The position numbers and the translations under genes were made by a program. DNA of 64,000 nt from Linum tenue. Lineage: Eukaryota > Streptophyta > Magnoliopsida > Malpighiales > Linaceae. Below, one piece after another: positions 46,115 to 57,887 of the stretch. The notes below the pieces were generated by a model. It did not search any database. It saw nothing but the letters and a program-made list of their open reading frames with translations, and had not been told where the DNA came from. The first letter of the stretch is position 1, and each line of letters opens with the position of its first letter. The stretch covers positions 10,825,467-10,889,466 of the forward strand of contig CAMGYJ010000010.1 of NCBI GenBank assembly GCA_946122785.1. The letters run 5' to 3'.

Positions 46115-46662
46115 ACCGCTTTCCTCGCCTGCAGTGACAACACCGCTCCAGTCAAAGGCGATGATGGGCGGATCGCTGACGTGGCGAGGCGTGAGGCGTC
46201 GGATCGTGGAGAAAAACCACAATCCGCGCCTCACCGCATCGAACGGCAGCGGTGAAGGGCGCGGATGGCGCGGATCGCTGACGTGGCGGGGCGGGGCTAT
46301 CACCGCTTTCGTCTTACGCGGTGAAGTCCCCGCTCCTCGCCACGTCAGCGATCCGCGCCAACTTCACCGTTTTTGATCTCAACGGTGATAAATCTTCACC
46401 GTTGTTCTTATCAACGGTCAATCGATCACCGCGTTGGTTGAAGGCGATGATAGCTTCACCGTTTTGGACAAAAACGGTGATAGCATCACTGTTGTTGTTT
46501 AAAGCGGTGATACTATCACCGTTTTGGACCAAAACGGTGAACACCATCACTGTCTTGGACAATGACAGTGATGGTGAAACTGCTGTATTTTGGGAAAATT
46601 TTTTATAAGTCTTGTATTTGAGGAATTTTTTTTAATAGGTAGGGTATTTTGGGATTTTTTCC
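46115..46662 (-). repeat. MULE A right terminal inverted repeat with palindrome array
   Basis: Inverse of the left end. The palindromes include TCACCG-TTTTTGATCTCAA-CGGTGA (46365-46391), TCACCGTTTTGGACAAAAACGG and ATCACTGTCTTGGACAATGA. The outer 105 bp match the left end. Confidence 0.85.
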
Positions 46663-46671
46663 GCTACGTTC

Positions 46672-47483
46672 TTCACCCGAGCCGGCTATGGAATCTTCAC
46701 TCCACAAAGCTCTCTCCTCCCGGTCGCGCCTGCCCTCCTCCGATTTCTCCCTTTCATCTTTGATCTGTAAGTGTAATTTCTTGCCATGCCATCTAATCTT
46801 CATTTCCGGCACCCTTAGAGGAGTTTGAATCTGGCTGGGTCTTGTTATAATTTGTCTTCATTCGAATGGAATGGAGCATCAGATGTTTCATTCTCTCCTC
46901 TTTTTTCGTTCTCTTATAGTTGGTTAGTCTAGGTTTTCTGGTTCCCGAGTTCGGATCTTTTGTGTCTCTCTGGATGTCTGATTGAAGCATTCCCCCAGTT
47001 AGGGTTTCCGCCTGAATGCGCGTCATTCTAACTTCTTCTATTCGTTTCGGATTTGGAGCTTCGGGGATTTGACCATTTCTGCACCACCCTCCTACTTCAG
47101 CCTTTCTTAGATTGAAGGAATGGCGGAATGCAGCAATTGTTTTCTGCTTCTTCCTTTGTTCATTGGGGTTACACTTGGGTTGTGCTGGGTTACAACTTAA
47201 AGTTTCCAACTTGCGAATTCTGGGGTTCTTCCTTACTTTTTTAGTCTGAGAACGAACAGTTGACGAACGTTGGGGCCTGGAGGTAACATTTTCCTATGAA
47301 GAAGCGTCATGCTGATGTGTGGCAGTAGTGGTCGGAGTGTTAGTAATGTCTTATTACATTTTCCCCCCCTTATGGTTTGACTTTGCCTTTACTCTTGCGA
47401 TCTGTCTAATTTTCCCCCGCTATATATCCAGGCCCAGAGGTTCCTACTCTGTAGCATCTTCAGTAAGAGTTCAGCAGTAGATT
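46672..47483 (+). other. 5' leader and leader intron of the kinase gene
   Basis: No ORF. A probable leader intron runs from GTAAGTG at 46767 to the CCAG at 47431, giving a spliced leader that continues GCCCAGAGGTTCC to the ATG at 47484. Upstream of it only about 95 bp remain before the MULE insertion, so the original promoter now lies beyond 41506 or inside this short stretch. Confidence 0.55.
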
Positions 47484-50400
47484 ATGGCTGAATCAAATTC
47501 AGTTGATGTTATTCTAGACTTCTTGCGGAGAAACCGGTTCACTAGAGCTGAGGCAGCTTTGCGGAGTGAGCTTGGCAATCACCCTGATCTGAATGGACTC
47601 TTTCAGCAACTGGCTCTCGAAGACAAGGAGTCGGGGGTAGTTATAGAAGAACGTAATGGGAGCAAAACATCAACTCACTTTCCAAGCTCTGGTTCCCGGG
47701 ATAGTCGTGAAGTTTCTAAAGAGCTTATAGTGAAAGAAATAGAGTGCAGTACTGACAGAAATGGATCTGAGGGTGGATGGGAAACTTCTGCTTCAACTGA
47801 GGATCGAAATGTGAACCCCAGCGAAACTATTGGTGGAACTGATTCTGGGGATACAGTCATTGATTTATATTCTTGGAACTCTATTTCTAACAATGGTCCT
47901 AACGTCTATCACAATGATAGGACAAGTACAAGCAATTTCTCTGCTAGACCAACAGAGCAAAAATATAGAGAGGAGGTTCCCTTGTCAAGTTTGAAGAAAA
48001 GTGCATCGCAGGGTAGCAGTACCGGTGCTGCCATCCCTGATTCTAAGTATAGCACATTTCAGACAAGTGAACGGATAGAGTTTGGTCAGCAGGTTAAAAC
48101 TACTGTGTCATATCCTGCTGACAACCCATGGGCAAGAACTGAGGTGCCAGCAAGCTCTTCAGTGGCCATATGGAAAGATTGTTCTGTGAAGACAGTCTTG
48201 CCATTCTCCAAGCTGGATGAATCCACTAGCTACGACACTACTGCTAATACTTCAGATAAGAAGGAAGGGAAAAAGAAAACTGATACAGCTAATGTAAGGG
48301 CTTCCACCAAAGAACAGGTTGATGAGATTGGCAGAGCTTTATATCTTGGGAAGTCACAAGCGAGTACTGAACCAAAGAATTTTAGCACCTCTGGATTTGC
48401 TCTCGCATCTGATAGTTCTAAGGAAGAATTTCCAAGGCTTCCACCTGTTAGACTGAAGTCGGAAGACAAATTAATGAGTGTCAACTGGCAGGAGAAGTTT
48501 GAGCGTGATAAGCTAGGGGCAAAGATCAGCAATGCTGATAGTTCCTTCCTTATTGGGTCATATCTTGATGTTCCTATCGGGCAAGAAATCAACTCTTCAG
48601 GTTAGTTTATCATTGTCCTGCTGCTTTCCTATTGGATTGAAGAGATTGTTTGAGTTAAGATGTAAGGCTGTTGTTTTCTTAATATGAAAGAGCAATTACA
48701 TATTTAGTACTGGGTCCTCCATCTTTCCAATTTCTATTGAATTTGAGAGGCTTTATGCTTGTGAAGGACCCGTGTTTAGTAAGCTTGTCTACTGGTAAAA
48801 TTAGCTGCTCTGTTGACAGTATGGTTCTATCCTAACAGACTCTCTTTTCTGAAATCCCTAACCTTGATAGTAGTTGAGCTGTCTTACGCATTAGTGATTT
48901 ACTTGAGGATTTTCCTTGTAGCTGATGATTCAGGTGGAAACAGAATTGTGGGAGGCAGCTGGCTCTCCGTGAGTCAGGGAATTACAGAGGACACTTCTGA
49001 CCTAGTTTCTGGTTTTGCTACAGTGGGCGATGGATTGAGCGAGTCTATCGATTATCCAAATGAATATTGGGATTCTGATGAATATGATGATGATGATGAT
49101 GTTGGTTACATGAGGCAACCTATAGAGGACGAGGCTTGGTTTCTGGCTCATGAAATTGATTATCCTAGTGACAATGAGAAGGGGACGGGACATGGGAGTG
49201 TTCCGGATCCTCAAGAAAGAGGTCCAACAAAAGATGATGATGATCAGTCCTTTGCTGAAGAAGACTCGTACTTCTCTGGGGAGCGGTACTTTGAGTCAAA
49301 AAACGTTGAACCTGTCACAGCTTCAGATGATCCTATCGGACTGTCAGTGACTGAAATTTATGGAAGAACACATGAGAATGACTTGATGGCGCAGTACGAT
49401 GGACAATTGTTGGATGAAGAAGAGTTAAATTTGATGCGTGGTGAACCAGTGTGGCAGGGGTTTGTCACTCAAAATAATGAATTAGTTTTGCTAGAGGATG
49501 GGAAAGTACTCAATGACTCTGGAAGGGCACAATTGGAGGATGTTTGTATGGATGATGATCAACATGGATCGGTTCGATCCATTGGTGTGGGCATCAACAG
49601 TGATGCTGCTGATTTTGGGAGTGAAATGCGTGAAAACTTTATTGGTGTTGGCAGTGAAGGGGATCTGGAGTACCTTCGTGATAATAATATTGGGGCTGGG
49701 GGTTATAGACCTAATCACCAAGATTCAGATAAGAAATATGTAGATAAACAAAGCAAGAATAGAAAAAGGGTCAGCAAACAAGATTCAGGTAACTTTGGGA
49801 ATGAAAAAGTCACTTCTACTCAACTCAAATCTCACTTAGATGGAGGATTCTCATTTCCTCCACCATTGAGGGATGGCCAAGCTGCCCAGGCAGGGCCTAG
49901 CAAGTGGTTGAACAAGTCTGATGCTGTCAAAGCTGATGAAACCAATGACCATTTGGAGGCTTTGACGATGCCTGATGCCATGCTTGCTGGATGGAAGCAG
50001 AAAAGTAGTGGGTCTTCAACAGCGAAAAGTTCTAGAGAAGAAAATAATGCTAATGCTAATGACTCCGGAGGCTCAACTCCTTCTACGCTTTCAAATTATG
50101 GTTACGCTGAACAAGAGCGCTCTAAGAAAGAGGAGGACGAGAAGATTAATGGTGTTGTGGAAGAAGAACCCGGGGTATCAGTTGAGGATGAAGAGGCAGT
50201 TGCTGTTCAAGAGCAAGTGAGACAAATCAAAGCTCAGGAGGAAGAATTTGAAACTTTCAACCTAAAGATTGTGCATAGGAAGAACAGGCATGTCTATAAA
50301 TTTATGCTAAAAGTTAATATCCTTGGTTGTCAGCTACTAATTATGAGATGCTATTATATTAGTATGTCACTAGTTGGAGTGTTTATGTCCCCCTGTTCGT

Positions 50401-51300
50401 TATATTGTTGGCAGTCTTAAGAAAAATACTTGGAATTTAAGATTTAGATTGTGTTTGTCCTGATTTATATACTGTGTCTTGAAGAGATCGGTTTATGCAT
50501 ACTAGGGTAGACGTGGCTCCCAAAACACCAATTCTACATGTGCATTTCTTAACAAGCTCATTTCTAATTTTGTTTCTAATGAGAGCTTATTCCATAGTTT
50601 AGTGGACAGACATGCCTGTTTGAAACTAGTGGTTATATATGGGAAATGGATACAGGATCACTGCTGACTATGCTGCTACCCATTCCGGGATAGTTTCTAT
50701 AGTTGAATGCATGACTTGTCACTTCGCTTAATGGAATTGGATAGTCTTGCCATGTTACCTTCTTGGGTCTTGTGTTATTTTTTATTTGCACATAAAAAGT
50801 TGTTCTCCTTTTCCCCTAACTCACTGTCGATGCATCAGATCCCGACAGTAGTCCTCAATTGAACCTCTTGTTCCTTTCTCAGGACTGGCTTTGAGGAGGA
50901 TAAGAACTTCCATGTAGTTTTGAATTCTGTAATAGCTGGGCGTTATCATGTCACCGAGTATCTTGGTTCAGCAGCCTTCAGTAAAGCCATTCAGGCTCAT
51001 GATTTGCATACAGGCATGGATGTTTGTGTGAAAATCATTAAAAACAACAAAGACTTCTTTGATCAGAGCCTTGATGAGATAAAGCTTCTGAAGTACGTGA
51101 ATAAGCACGATCCAGCTGACAAGTATCACCTTCTCAGATTATATGATTACTTCTATTACCGGGTAAGTACGTACTTGACATCCTGCCACCTTAGCATGTT
51201 CTCTTATTGTTGTTGCTCTCGCTTGTGTTTGCCATAGTGCTAATTCTCCTTTTGTAGTTTGAGGATACTGTTTGGTCATGATTTCAGGAGATAACACATT

Positions 51301-51332
<32 letters not shown>

Positions 51333-53860
51333 GGGAGGATAAAGGTAATATAGATTCACTTTTTGTGGTTTAGGTACTACTTAAGGGATTTGAACTTGGG
51401 ATCTCCAGGTTCAAAGCTAGTGGTATTACCATTAGACCAAGCCCTTGTGATTTGATGGTATTGTTCTTTCTATGCATATTTTACCTTTTGGGGAGAGAGG
51501 GAAAAAGAATCCAAAGGGCTCCAAAGTTTAACTACTTTCTCTCACCTGAATGATATTTATTGTTTGAATGTTATTCGAAGTGTAATTTTTACACCAGCTT
51601 TCAAATTAAAAATAAGGGGTTGGAGGTGATGAAATAAAATTGTATTGTTGCCTTGTTTTCACGACTATATTAAGCAGATCTGAAGTTCTGTAGTGATGCC
51701 TTTTTGCAGTCTGGAATGCTAAATTGGTTTTATCTTACTTTTCTTGGGAGCAGGCTGGGGAATTCTGGCTTGCATCTTCCCCTTTGCTTGAGAGTTTATA
51801 AGCAAGTCTCTTTTCCGAGGGCTGAAAATATCCAGAAAGGGAAATAGGCTGTATGCTGTTTTTGTTGTTGTCCTTTCCCGTTTTTCTGCTAGGATTCTAG
51901 GTTGCTGAATGGAGAGCATGTCCTTGTTTTACTGTAGGACTTCAGTTTTGATTTTATCTCGTGTGTTGTGCTGATTGTCATCGAGGTGCATTACCTTTTT
52001 TTTTGTTGTTTCTCTTTTTTTTCAGCTACTGATTTGCTTGCCAGCTGATTGCTTTCTGTTATACTTTTCAGGAACATTTGTTGATTGTATGTGAACTCCT
52101 CAAGGCAAACTTGTATGAATTCCATAAGTTCAACAGAGAATCTGGAGGGGAAGTCTATTTCACAATGCCCAGATTGCAGGTTGGTTACCATTTTGTAATC
52201 GCAGATTCTATACTAGGTATGGTGGTGCATACTAATTTTTTTTAATGATTAAATGCAGTCCATCACAATCCAGTGTTTGGAAGCACTTCAATTCTTGCAT
52301 GGTCTTGGTCTTATTCACTGTGATTTGAAGCCTGAGAATATACTAGTGAAAAGCTACAGTAGATGCGAGGTGAAAGTCATTGATCTGGGAAGTAGCTGTT
52401 TTGAGACAGATCACTTGTGCTCCTATGTCCAATCTAGATCCTACCGTGCACCAGAGGTCATCCTAGGCCTTCCGTATGATAAGAAGATAGACATTTGGTC
52501 ACTTGGCTGTATCTTGGCAGAGCTTTGTACCGGCAATGTAAGTTTAAGCTATCTGGTTTTGGCTACTAATTAATTGTCTAGGTATTTATTCATGTTTTGT
52601 TATGGCTAATCCTTATATGGAAGCCTCTGTTTCTTTTCTTTTTTCTGATATGTGCTCAAACATCCATTGCACTTTTAGAACCTTGGTAGCAAATATCAGT
52701 TTGAAAATTTACATTATTGACCAATATTTTGTGGTGATTGGTCTCGTAATAGTGATGGGGAGCAGCTTCTGCTGTTGAAGCTTGACATGGACTTGTAAAA
52801 CGAAATATTTGTGTTACTTTTTGTTGCCCGCTGCTTGTGACCTAGTGTCCTTGGTTTTACACGATTGCCCAATATGTTAGTTGTTCTCCTGAGGATGTAG
52901 TTCAATAACGATATACTTTCTGCTTGGATAAGGAATACTGGCATTTTGTAGATTGATAGACAAGTATAATATTGTTATGTTTTAGGATTCAGCTATGTAT
53001 CATCATTCCTTTGCATTCTGAAAATATTTTACATTATCACTTGGGTCATGAGCAAAAGAAGATTTTGTGTTTCAGGTCCTCTTCCAAAATGACTCACCTG
53101 CAACTCTACTGGCCAGAGTAATTGGAATTATTGGCCCCATCGATCAAGAGATGTTAGCTAAAGGACGAGATACTTACAAGTACTTCACCAAAAATCACAT
53201 GCTTTATGAACGCAATCAGGTAAATGTTTCCCCCTTTTCTTTTAGCTAACGTCCATAAAGAGCAAAGGGTAACCGATAGGCATATTGTTCAGGAGCTGCT
53301 GAAATTTAACACATAGGTTAAACACCCTTACGAAACTGGTGCAAACTTTAAAGCTTTCCACATACAGTTAAAAAGTTGATAATCCTGTAAATACAAAATA
53401 GTATGGTAATTTCATGTACAATGACTGGATGAGTTGAAGTGAGATGCTTCTCATAAGGTTGTTTTATACAAGATGCTTTATGGTAAAACTTCTGCATTGC
53501 TCTGTCGGGCTGAATCTCTGTAGTAAAGCTTTGGTGCATTCCAAATGCCTGCACAACCAGACTGCATGCATGTTGAGCCCCATTGAGAGGGCAACTATAG
53601 TGAAAGTTTCTTTTACTGAATCAAACTATGGTGGCTGTGTTATACCCTGAATTCATCCTCCTCTTCTTCAGGAAACAAACCAACTGGAATACCTGTTAGC
53701 AAAGAAAACATCATTGAGGCACCGATTGCCAATGGGGGACCAAGGTTTCATTGATTTTGTTGAGCATTTGCTTGAAGTAAACCCAAGGAAGCGCCCTTCT
53801 GCATTAGAGGCTCTGAAGCACCCATGGCTATCATACCCTTATGAACCCATATCAGCCTAA
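47484..53860 (+). CDS. DYRK-family protein kinase (plant DYRKP type)
   Basis: Exons: 47484-48600, 48922-50287, 50883-51162, 52072-52179, 52259-52537, 53076-53219, 53672-53860; 3483 nt, 1160 aa, all phases fit. N-terminus [20 protein letters not shown] has a LisH-like helix (residues about 7-30), followed by a long S/D/E-rich regulatory region. The kinase domain starts near residue 835: [20 protein letters not shown] (glycine loop), VCVKII (ATP lysine), [12 protein letters not shown] (catalytic loop, C for R in HRD), VIDLGSSCF (DLG as in DYRKs), [14 protein letters not shown] (activation loop with the DYRK Y-x-Q-S-R-x-Y pattern, first Tyr the expected autophosphorylation site), [12 protein letters not shown] and [15 protein letters not shown]. 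DYRKs phosphorylate Ser/Thr and act in growth and starvation signalling. All catalytic residues are present. The second intron begins GC, not GT. Confidence 0.93.
51298..51450 (-). mobile_element. tRNA-derived SINE-like insertion in kinase intron
   Basis: On the minus strand GGGCTTGGTCTAATGGTAAT (A-box-like) is followed about 35 bp later by GATCCCAAGTTCAAATCC (B-box-like). This gives the internal pol III promoter layout of a tRNA-derived SINE. The 3' end runs into a long C run then A run (plus-strand T10 followed by about 24 G, 51303-51336). No clear target duplication. It lies in the intron between exons 3 and 4. Confidence 0.5.
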
Positions 53861-54836
53861 ACCCGACTATACCAATATATTATTGCAGAAGTCAGCAGCA
53901 GCCTATTGGGAGGTGATATTTGTTTCCTTTGGCTCCTCCAGCCTCCTCCTGTCAGCTCTCTGCATGCTTGGGAACGCGATTTGGTTTCTCGCTAGTGGTA
54001 GTTCATACTTGAGTCAGTCCCATTGTTGTTCCCCTTATTGCCAAGTTGTATTTTAATCTGCGATTGATTAATCAACGAATGTAATTTTGCACGTAAAAGA
54101 AATGTGTATTACTAGGAACTTTTGATCTTCTCTTTTTGTTGTGCTGTAGCCAAGTTTGGTTTTTGTTCTATTTATTGGGTCGGGGCAAGGGGAAAATCCT
54201 TTGTTGTACTTGTACATAATGCCGGACGATTGTCACTTTTTTTATTTTGGTTGTTAGAGTAATAGCATTACATTATCATGGTCTATGGAAAACTGGAAAT
54301 TAGATGCTCCTAATTTTGGTAGCTTGGCATTGAAGCTTTCGTGTTTGCCGCTCTCCTGTTTGTTTAAGAAGTTCCTTAATCCGCGAAATTGAGTTTGTTA
54401 ATATCCTCAGCCCCTATTTACGGATTAAATTGCTTCTTAGCACATTGTCAATCGTGTAAAGGCCATATAAGAAAAATGATATCAGTGACCTGTTGCCTTG
54501 TAAACGAAGTTTTCTTTTCCTCGAGGCTCTACTCTTCTAATTTTCAACCCAGGCTTTGGTTCCGAAAATATACAATATATTCCAGTATGGTGCTCTGCCA
54601 GACAGAAAGAAGACTTCAATCACTGAACTTTTGGTTTCACAAATTACTACAATCACTCTCCAATTTGTTTCACATTTTACCGAAGGGTGCAGCGCATGTA
54701 GGATTCTAAGTGGCGCGCGCTGGCACCTCCTGATTCTAAGCAGGGTTCAGGTTAAATGCCTCCTAGGTATGACTGCAGTCCTTGGACAGGAGATGCAAGT
54801 TCTCGTGGCAATAGTTGTATGTATGCAACATTAACC
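53861..54836. other. 3' UTR of kinase gene and downstream DNA
   Basis: The 3' UTR probably ends between 54060 and 54250. 54380-54836 has ORFs of about 100 codons that show no recognisable domain. Confidence 0.45.
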
Positions 54837-55305
54837 TAGAAAAAAATAAAACAAGACATATATGACAAAAGTAACCGAAGAGATGATTCTTGCAATCAAC
54901 ATAGTCAAAATCTGATCCTTTATTCATATGGTTCCATATTTATAAAAAAAAAATAGTTAAGCACAATAACAGCGCCAAGTACTTTTTTTACACAAGAATT
55001 TTCTACTTGGGGTTGTCTTACGTGAAACCGAAAAATGGGGGAAAATTATAAGATATAACCACACCAATCAATCAATAAGCCTGAACACGAAATTATAACA
55101 CAAACATGAAGCTTCATAACCCAGAATTTCAGAAACAAACCAATTAACAAAAGGAAATGAATGCATTATTGGCTTTCCTTATAACAACACAAAAGCCAAC
55201 GGTAACTACCTTTCTGTGATTCTGTCTGCGACTGATTGTTTCTCAATAGAATTATCTCATGGTACGGGCATGAGCAATAAGAGGCAGTTGAACCAATTCG
55301 TATTG

Positions 55306-55354
<49 letters not shown>

Positions 55355-55629
55355 CCATTACAACATGTTTAATTCAGAATTTCCTGCTTTCTGAGTGATT
55401 GACTATATGAAGGATAGTTTGTTATTTTAATAATTAAACGTAAAAAAATGTTTATAGAAGAAAAACTGCTAACAAAATAGAGTACGCCACCCTTAAATCA
55501 TAATAATCAACTAACAAAAATTGGCTTGAAATTATAAAATAAAAATAAAAACAATGTCGAGATTAAGTATATGTTTCTGGGAAGGACACTACTTTCATTT
55601 TAATTATTAAGAGAATGAGAAATTTTACA
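54837..55629. other. Intergenic with (TTA)n microsatellite
   Basis: AT-rich. A run of about 15 TTA units at 55306-55353. No gene. Confidence 0.6.
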
Positions 55630-55916
55630 ATGCTATATAGTATTGGTGCTATAGGTTTTTGCCTTTATGGTACAACTTAAAATTGTACATTTACGTTATG
55701 GTACAACTTCAGATTGTACCTATACTTTTTGTGCAAATTCTTTTACGGTACAACTTGAACTTGTACCTTTATGTGATGGTACAACTTCAAGTTGTAAAGT
55801 TGTACCATAACAAAATGGTACAAATTGCTTTATGATACAACTTAAACTTATACATTTAATGTTATGGTACAACTTTGAGTTGTACATTAAAGCATCAATG
55901 CTATATAGCATAGTAG
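55630..55916. mobile_element. MITE made of repeated palindromes
   Basis: Terminal inverted motifs TGCTATATAGTATTGGTGCT (left) and AGCATCAATGCTATATAGCA (right). Between them are six units of the form GTACAACTT-n-TTGTAC, each a palindrome of about 19 bp (GTACAACTTAAAATTGTAC, GTACAACTTCAGATTGTAC, GTACAACTTGAACTTGTAC and variants), spaced 15-25 bp. No ORF. Confidence 0.65.
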
Positions 55917-56844
55917 AAGTGCTCTAAGAGAATATGTTTCGGGAAGGACACTTCTTTATGGTTACGTACTTAGGTTTATACGACTATTACAATATTTCTA
56001 TGAATTATTTAATTTTTAATCATCTTAATTTAGAAATATATATTATTTATGACAATGACCAAAATATTTGGTAGTATTTTGGTTGAGAAATGAATTTATA
56101 GTCTATACTCTGTCAATCTCCCATGAACCCACATGAAGAGTATACTCAAGAGATAAAGAATATATTCTAACACTAACATAAAGAGATTTTTCATAAGAAA
56201 ATGTTTAATTCTAAATTTTCAGCCTTATTAGTAAATTTTGGAAGGACATTTTTGTCCTTGTAATTGATAAAAACCAAAACAAAACACTTTTGGAAAACAA
56301 ATGGCTGGAAGATTTCTAAAACCAATTATCATATTATTATTTTTACTTAGGAAAGATGGTTTTTTTGAATTTTTGGCTGATGGTTGTGTGTAGGGGTGGC
56401 ACGTAGGTGGTTAATCTGCGTATTTATATCGATCCACCCGCAAATAATCCGATCGCAAGCAGTGGATGATTGATGTGGGTGGATTGGAAATTGATAAATC
56501 TCCCACCCGCACTTATGTGGGTGGGTGGGTGGTGGGTGGATTGCGGGTCACCCATATGACTCGCATCCTATTTTCACATGAAAAATATTGATTCTTATTG
56601 TGTCGAATATTCATCATATTTTCGAAATTAAAAAGGTGGAGAATAAAGAATTTTTTTGACTACTATTATTGGTGATTGTGTTATGCAATATTCATTAGAT
56701 ATTGGATATTGGGATGCAAAGTATTGTTAATATTTATTAAATATTGGGATGCAAACTATAAATTATTAATAGTATCAAAATCACATATTTTGTAAGTTTT
56801 CTCTACACTGTTGGAGACATCAGCAAATTCAACATGAAGAAGGG
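55917..56844. other. Intergenic; hAT-like terminus at 56393
   Basis: TAGGGGTGGCACG at 56393 resembles a hAT end, followed by GTGGGTGGG/CCCACCCGC repeats to about 56560. I found no matching right end. The rest is AT-rich without a gene. Confidence 0.35.
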
Positions 56845-56919
56845 GCCCAAAAATCCCAGAATACACTAATTATTAAAAAAAAATTCCCAAAATACAGTAT
56901 TTATGAAAATATTTCCCAA

Positions 56920-57400
56920 AATACAGCAGTTTGATCATCACCGCTGTCGACCAAGACAGTGAACATCATCACCGCTGCAAAGAAAAACGGTGAAGGTATA
57001 ACCGTTTTGGAGAAAAACAGTGATGTTATCACCGCTGAAGAGAAAAACGGGGAAACAATCCCCGCTTTTGTGAAAACGGGGATGCTTGATCGTCGATAAG
57101 AAAAATGGGGAATGCAATAATGACCGTTGATGACAAAAACGGTGAAGTGGCGCGGATCGCTGATGTGGACACCCGCGGGCACTTCATCATTAATGACAAA
57201 AGCGGTGATAGCCCCGATGTCCACGTCACCGATCCTTGTCGTCCGCGCCCTTCACCGTTACCTTCAGATGCGGTGAGGCGCGGATTCTGGTTTTTCTCCC
57301 AGATTCGACGCCTCAAACCCAGCCACGTCGACGATCCGCGCCCTTCACCGTCCTCGAGGAAAGTGGGTTTAGTTCACCGCCTTTGACAAGAGCGCGGGGA
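56920..57400 (+). repeat. MULE B left palindrome array
   Basis: Units such as TCACCGCTGTCGACCAAGAC.., ACCGTTTTGGAGAAAAACAG, CCCCGCTTTTGTGAAAACGG and ACCGTTGATGACAAAAACGG. Sequence and spacing follow copy A but individual units differ. Confidence 0.75.
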
Positions 57401-57419
57401 ATGCTCTGTGGTCCTCCCT

Positions 57420-57427
57420 ATAAATAC
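57420..57427 (+). promoter_or_regulatory. TATA box of PMD gene (copy B)
   Basis: TATAAATA, 216 bp upstream of the ATG at 57636, at the same distance as in copy A. Confidence 0.6.
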
Positions 57428-57635
57428 CACTCCTTCCCCCCTCATTCCAACCCACACCATCACTTTTATACTTCTTTCTCCCTCCATTACTTCACTCTAG
57501 TCTCGTTCTAAGTATGCTCTGTGGTTGCGGCTAAGTCCGATCTTCCACATCAGAAAGAATTACTAGAGTTTTTATTTTGTTTTCAATCCTTTGCTCTAAA
57601 GTTTCGTCGATACTCTCTCCAGCTTTTCGGCAAAA

Positions 57636-57856
57636 ATGGACGAAGAGGCTCTGAGAATACGATTTTTTTTTATTCTTTTGTGATAATTTTTTAAATGGGT
57701 TTGAAATAATCTAATCTAATTTCATTTCATATTTGTTTATAGATGGGTGCTGAGATATACGACCCTCGTTTGTATATCGATCATGGCCCAAGGGATCTAA
57801 AATATTTAAACGAGCAAGAACAACATTGCTCCCGTGCAATTTGGGATAATAATCCG
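57636..57856 (+). pseudogene. Plant mobile domain gene, first two exons only (copy B)
   Basis: Exon 1 at 57636-57656 encodes MDEEALR as in copy A, but the splice donor reads AT where A has GT. Exon 2 (57743-57856) is 114 nt in both and encodes MGAEIYDPRLYIDHGPRD and on to the NNP end, followed by a correct GT. After a further 35 bp the sequence joins reverse-strand transposase. All PMD core exons are absent. Confidence 0.8.
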
Positions 57857-57887
57857 GTAGACACTCCGTAACGTATAAATTTTTAAA

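Larger units (their letters stand above)
41515..46662. mobile_element. MULE copy A: complete, with perfect 9-bp TSD
   Basis: 5148 bp, starting GGAAAAAATCCCAAAATAC and ending with the inverse GTATTTTGGGATTTTTTCC. It is flanked by GCTACGTTC at 41506-41514 and 46663-46671, a perfect 9-bp duplication characteristic of Mutator elements. About 110 bp of the outer inverted repeats match at over 90 percent by eye. Inside them are arrays of short palindromes (about 41603-42000 and 46115-46590). The element carries the first exon of a MULE transposase on + and an intact-looking plant mobile domain gene on -, facing each other. The catalytic transposase is missing, so it is non-autonomous now. Confidence 0.92.

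Noticed and set aside
48813..50420. Kinase exon 2 as a stand-alone 535-aa gene
   Set aside because: Its start lies in the first intron and its end in the second. Splicing joins it in frame with the neighbouring exons.
51400..51445. A functional tRNA gene in the kinase intron
   Set aside because: A- and B-box-like motifs are present, but no cloverleaf with an acceptor stem can be drawn; a SINE head fits better.
54389..54834. Two overlapping ORFs downstream of the kinase gene
   Set aside because: No domain, different frames, no splice or promoter support.
55216..55398. ORF with a poly-tyrosine stretch
   Set aside because: It is the translation of a (TTA)n microsatellite.
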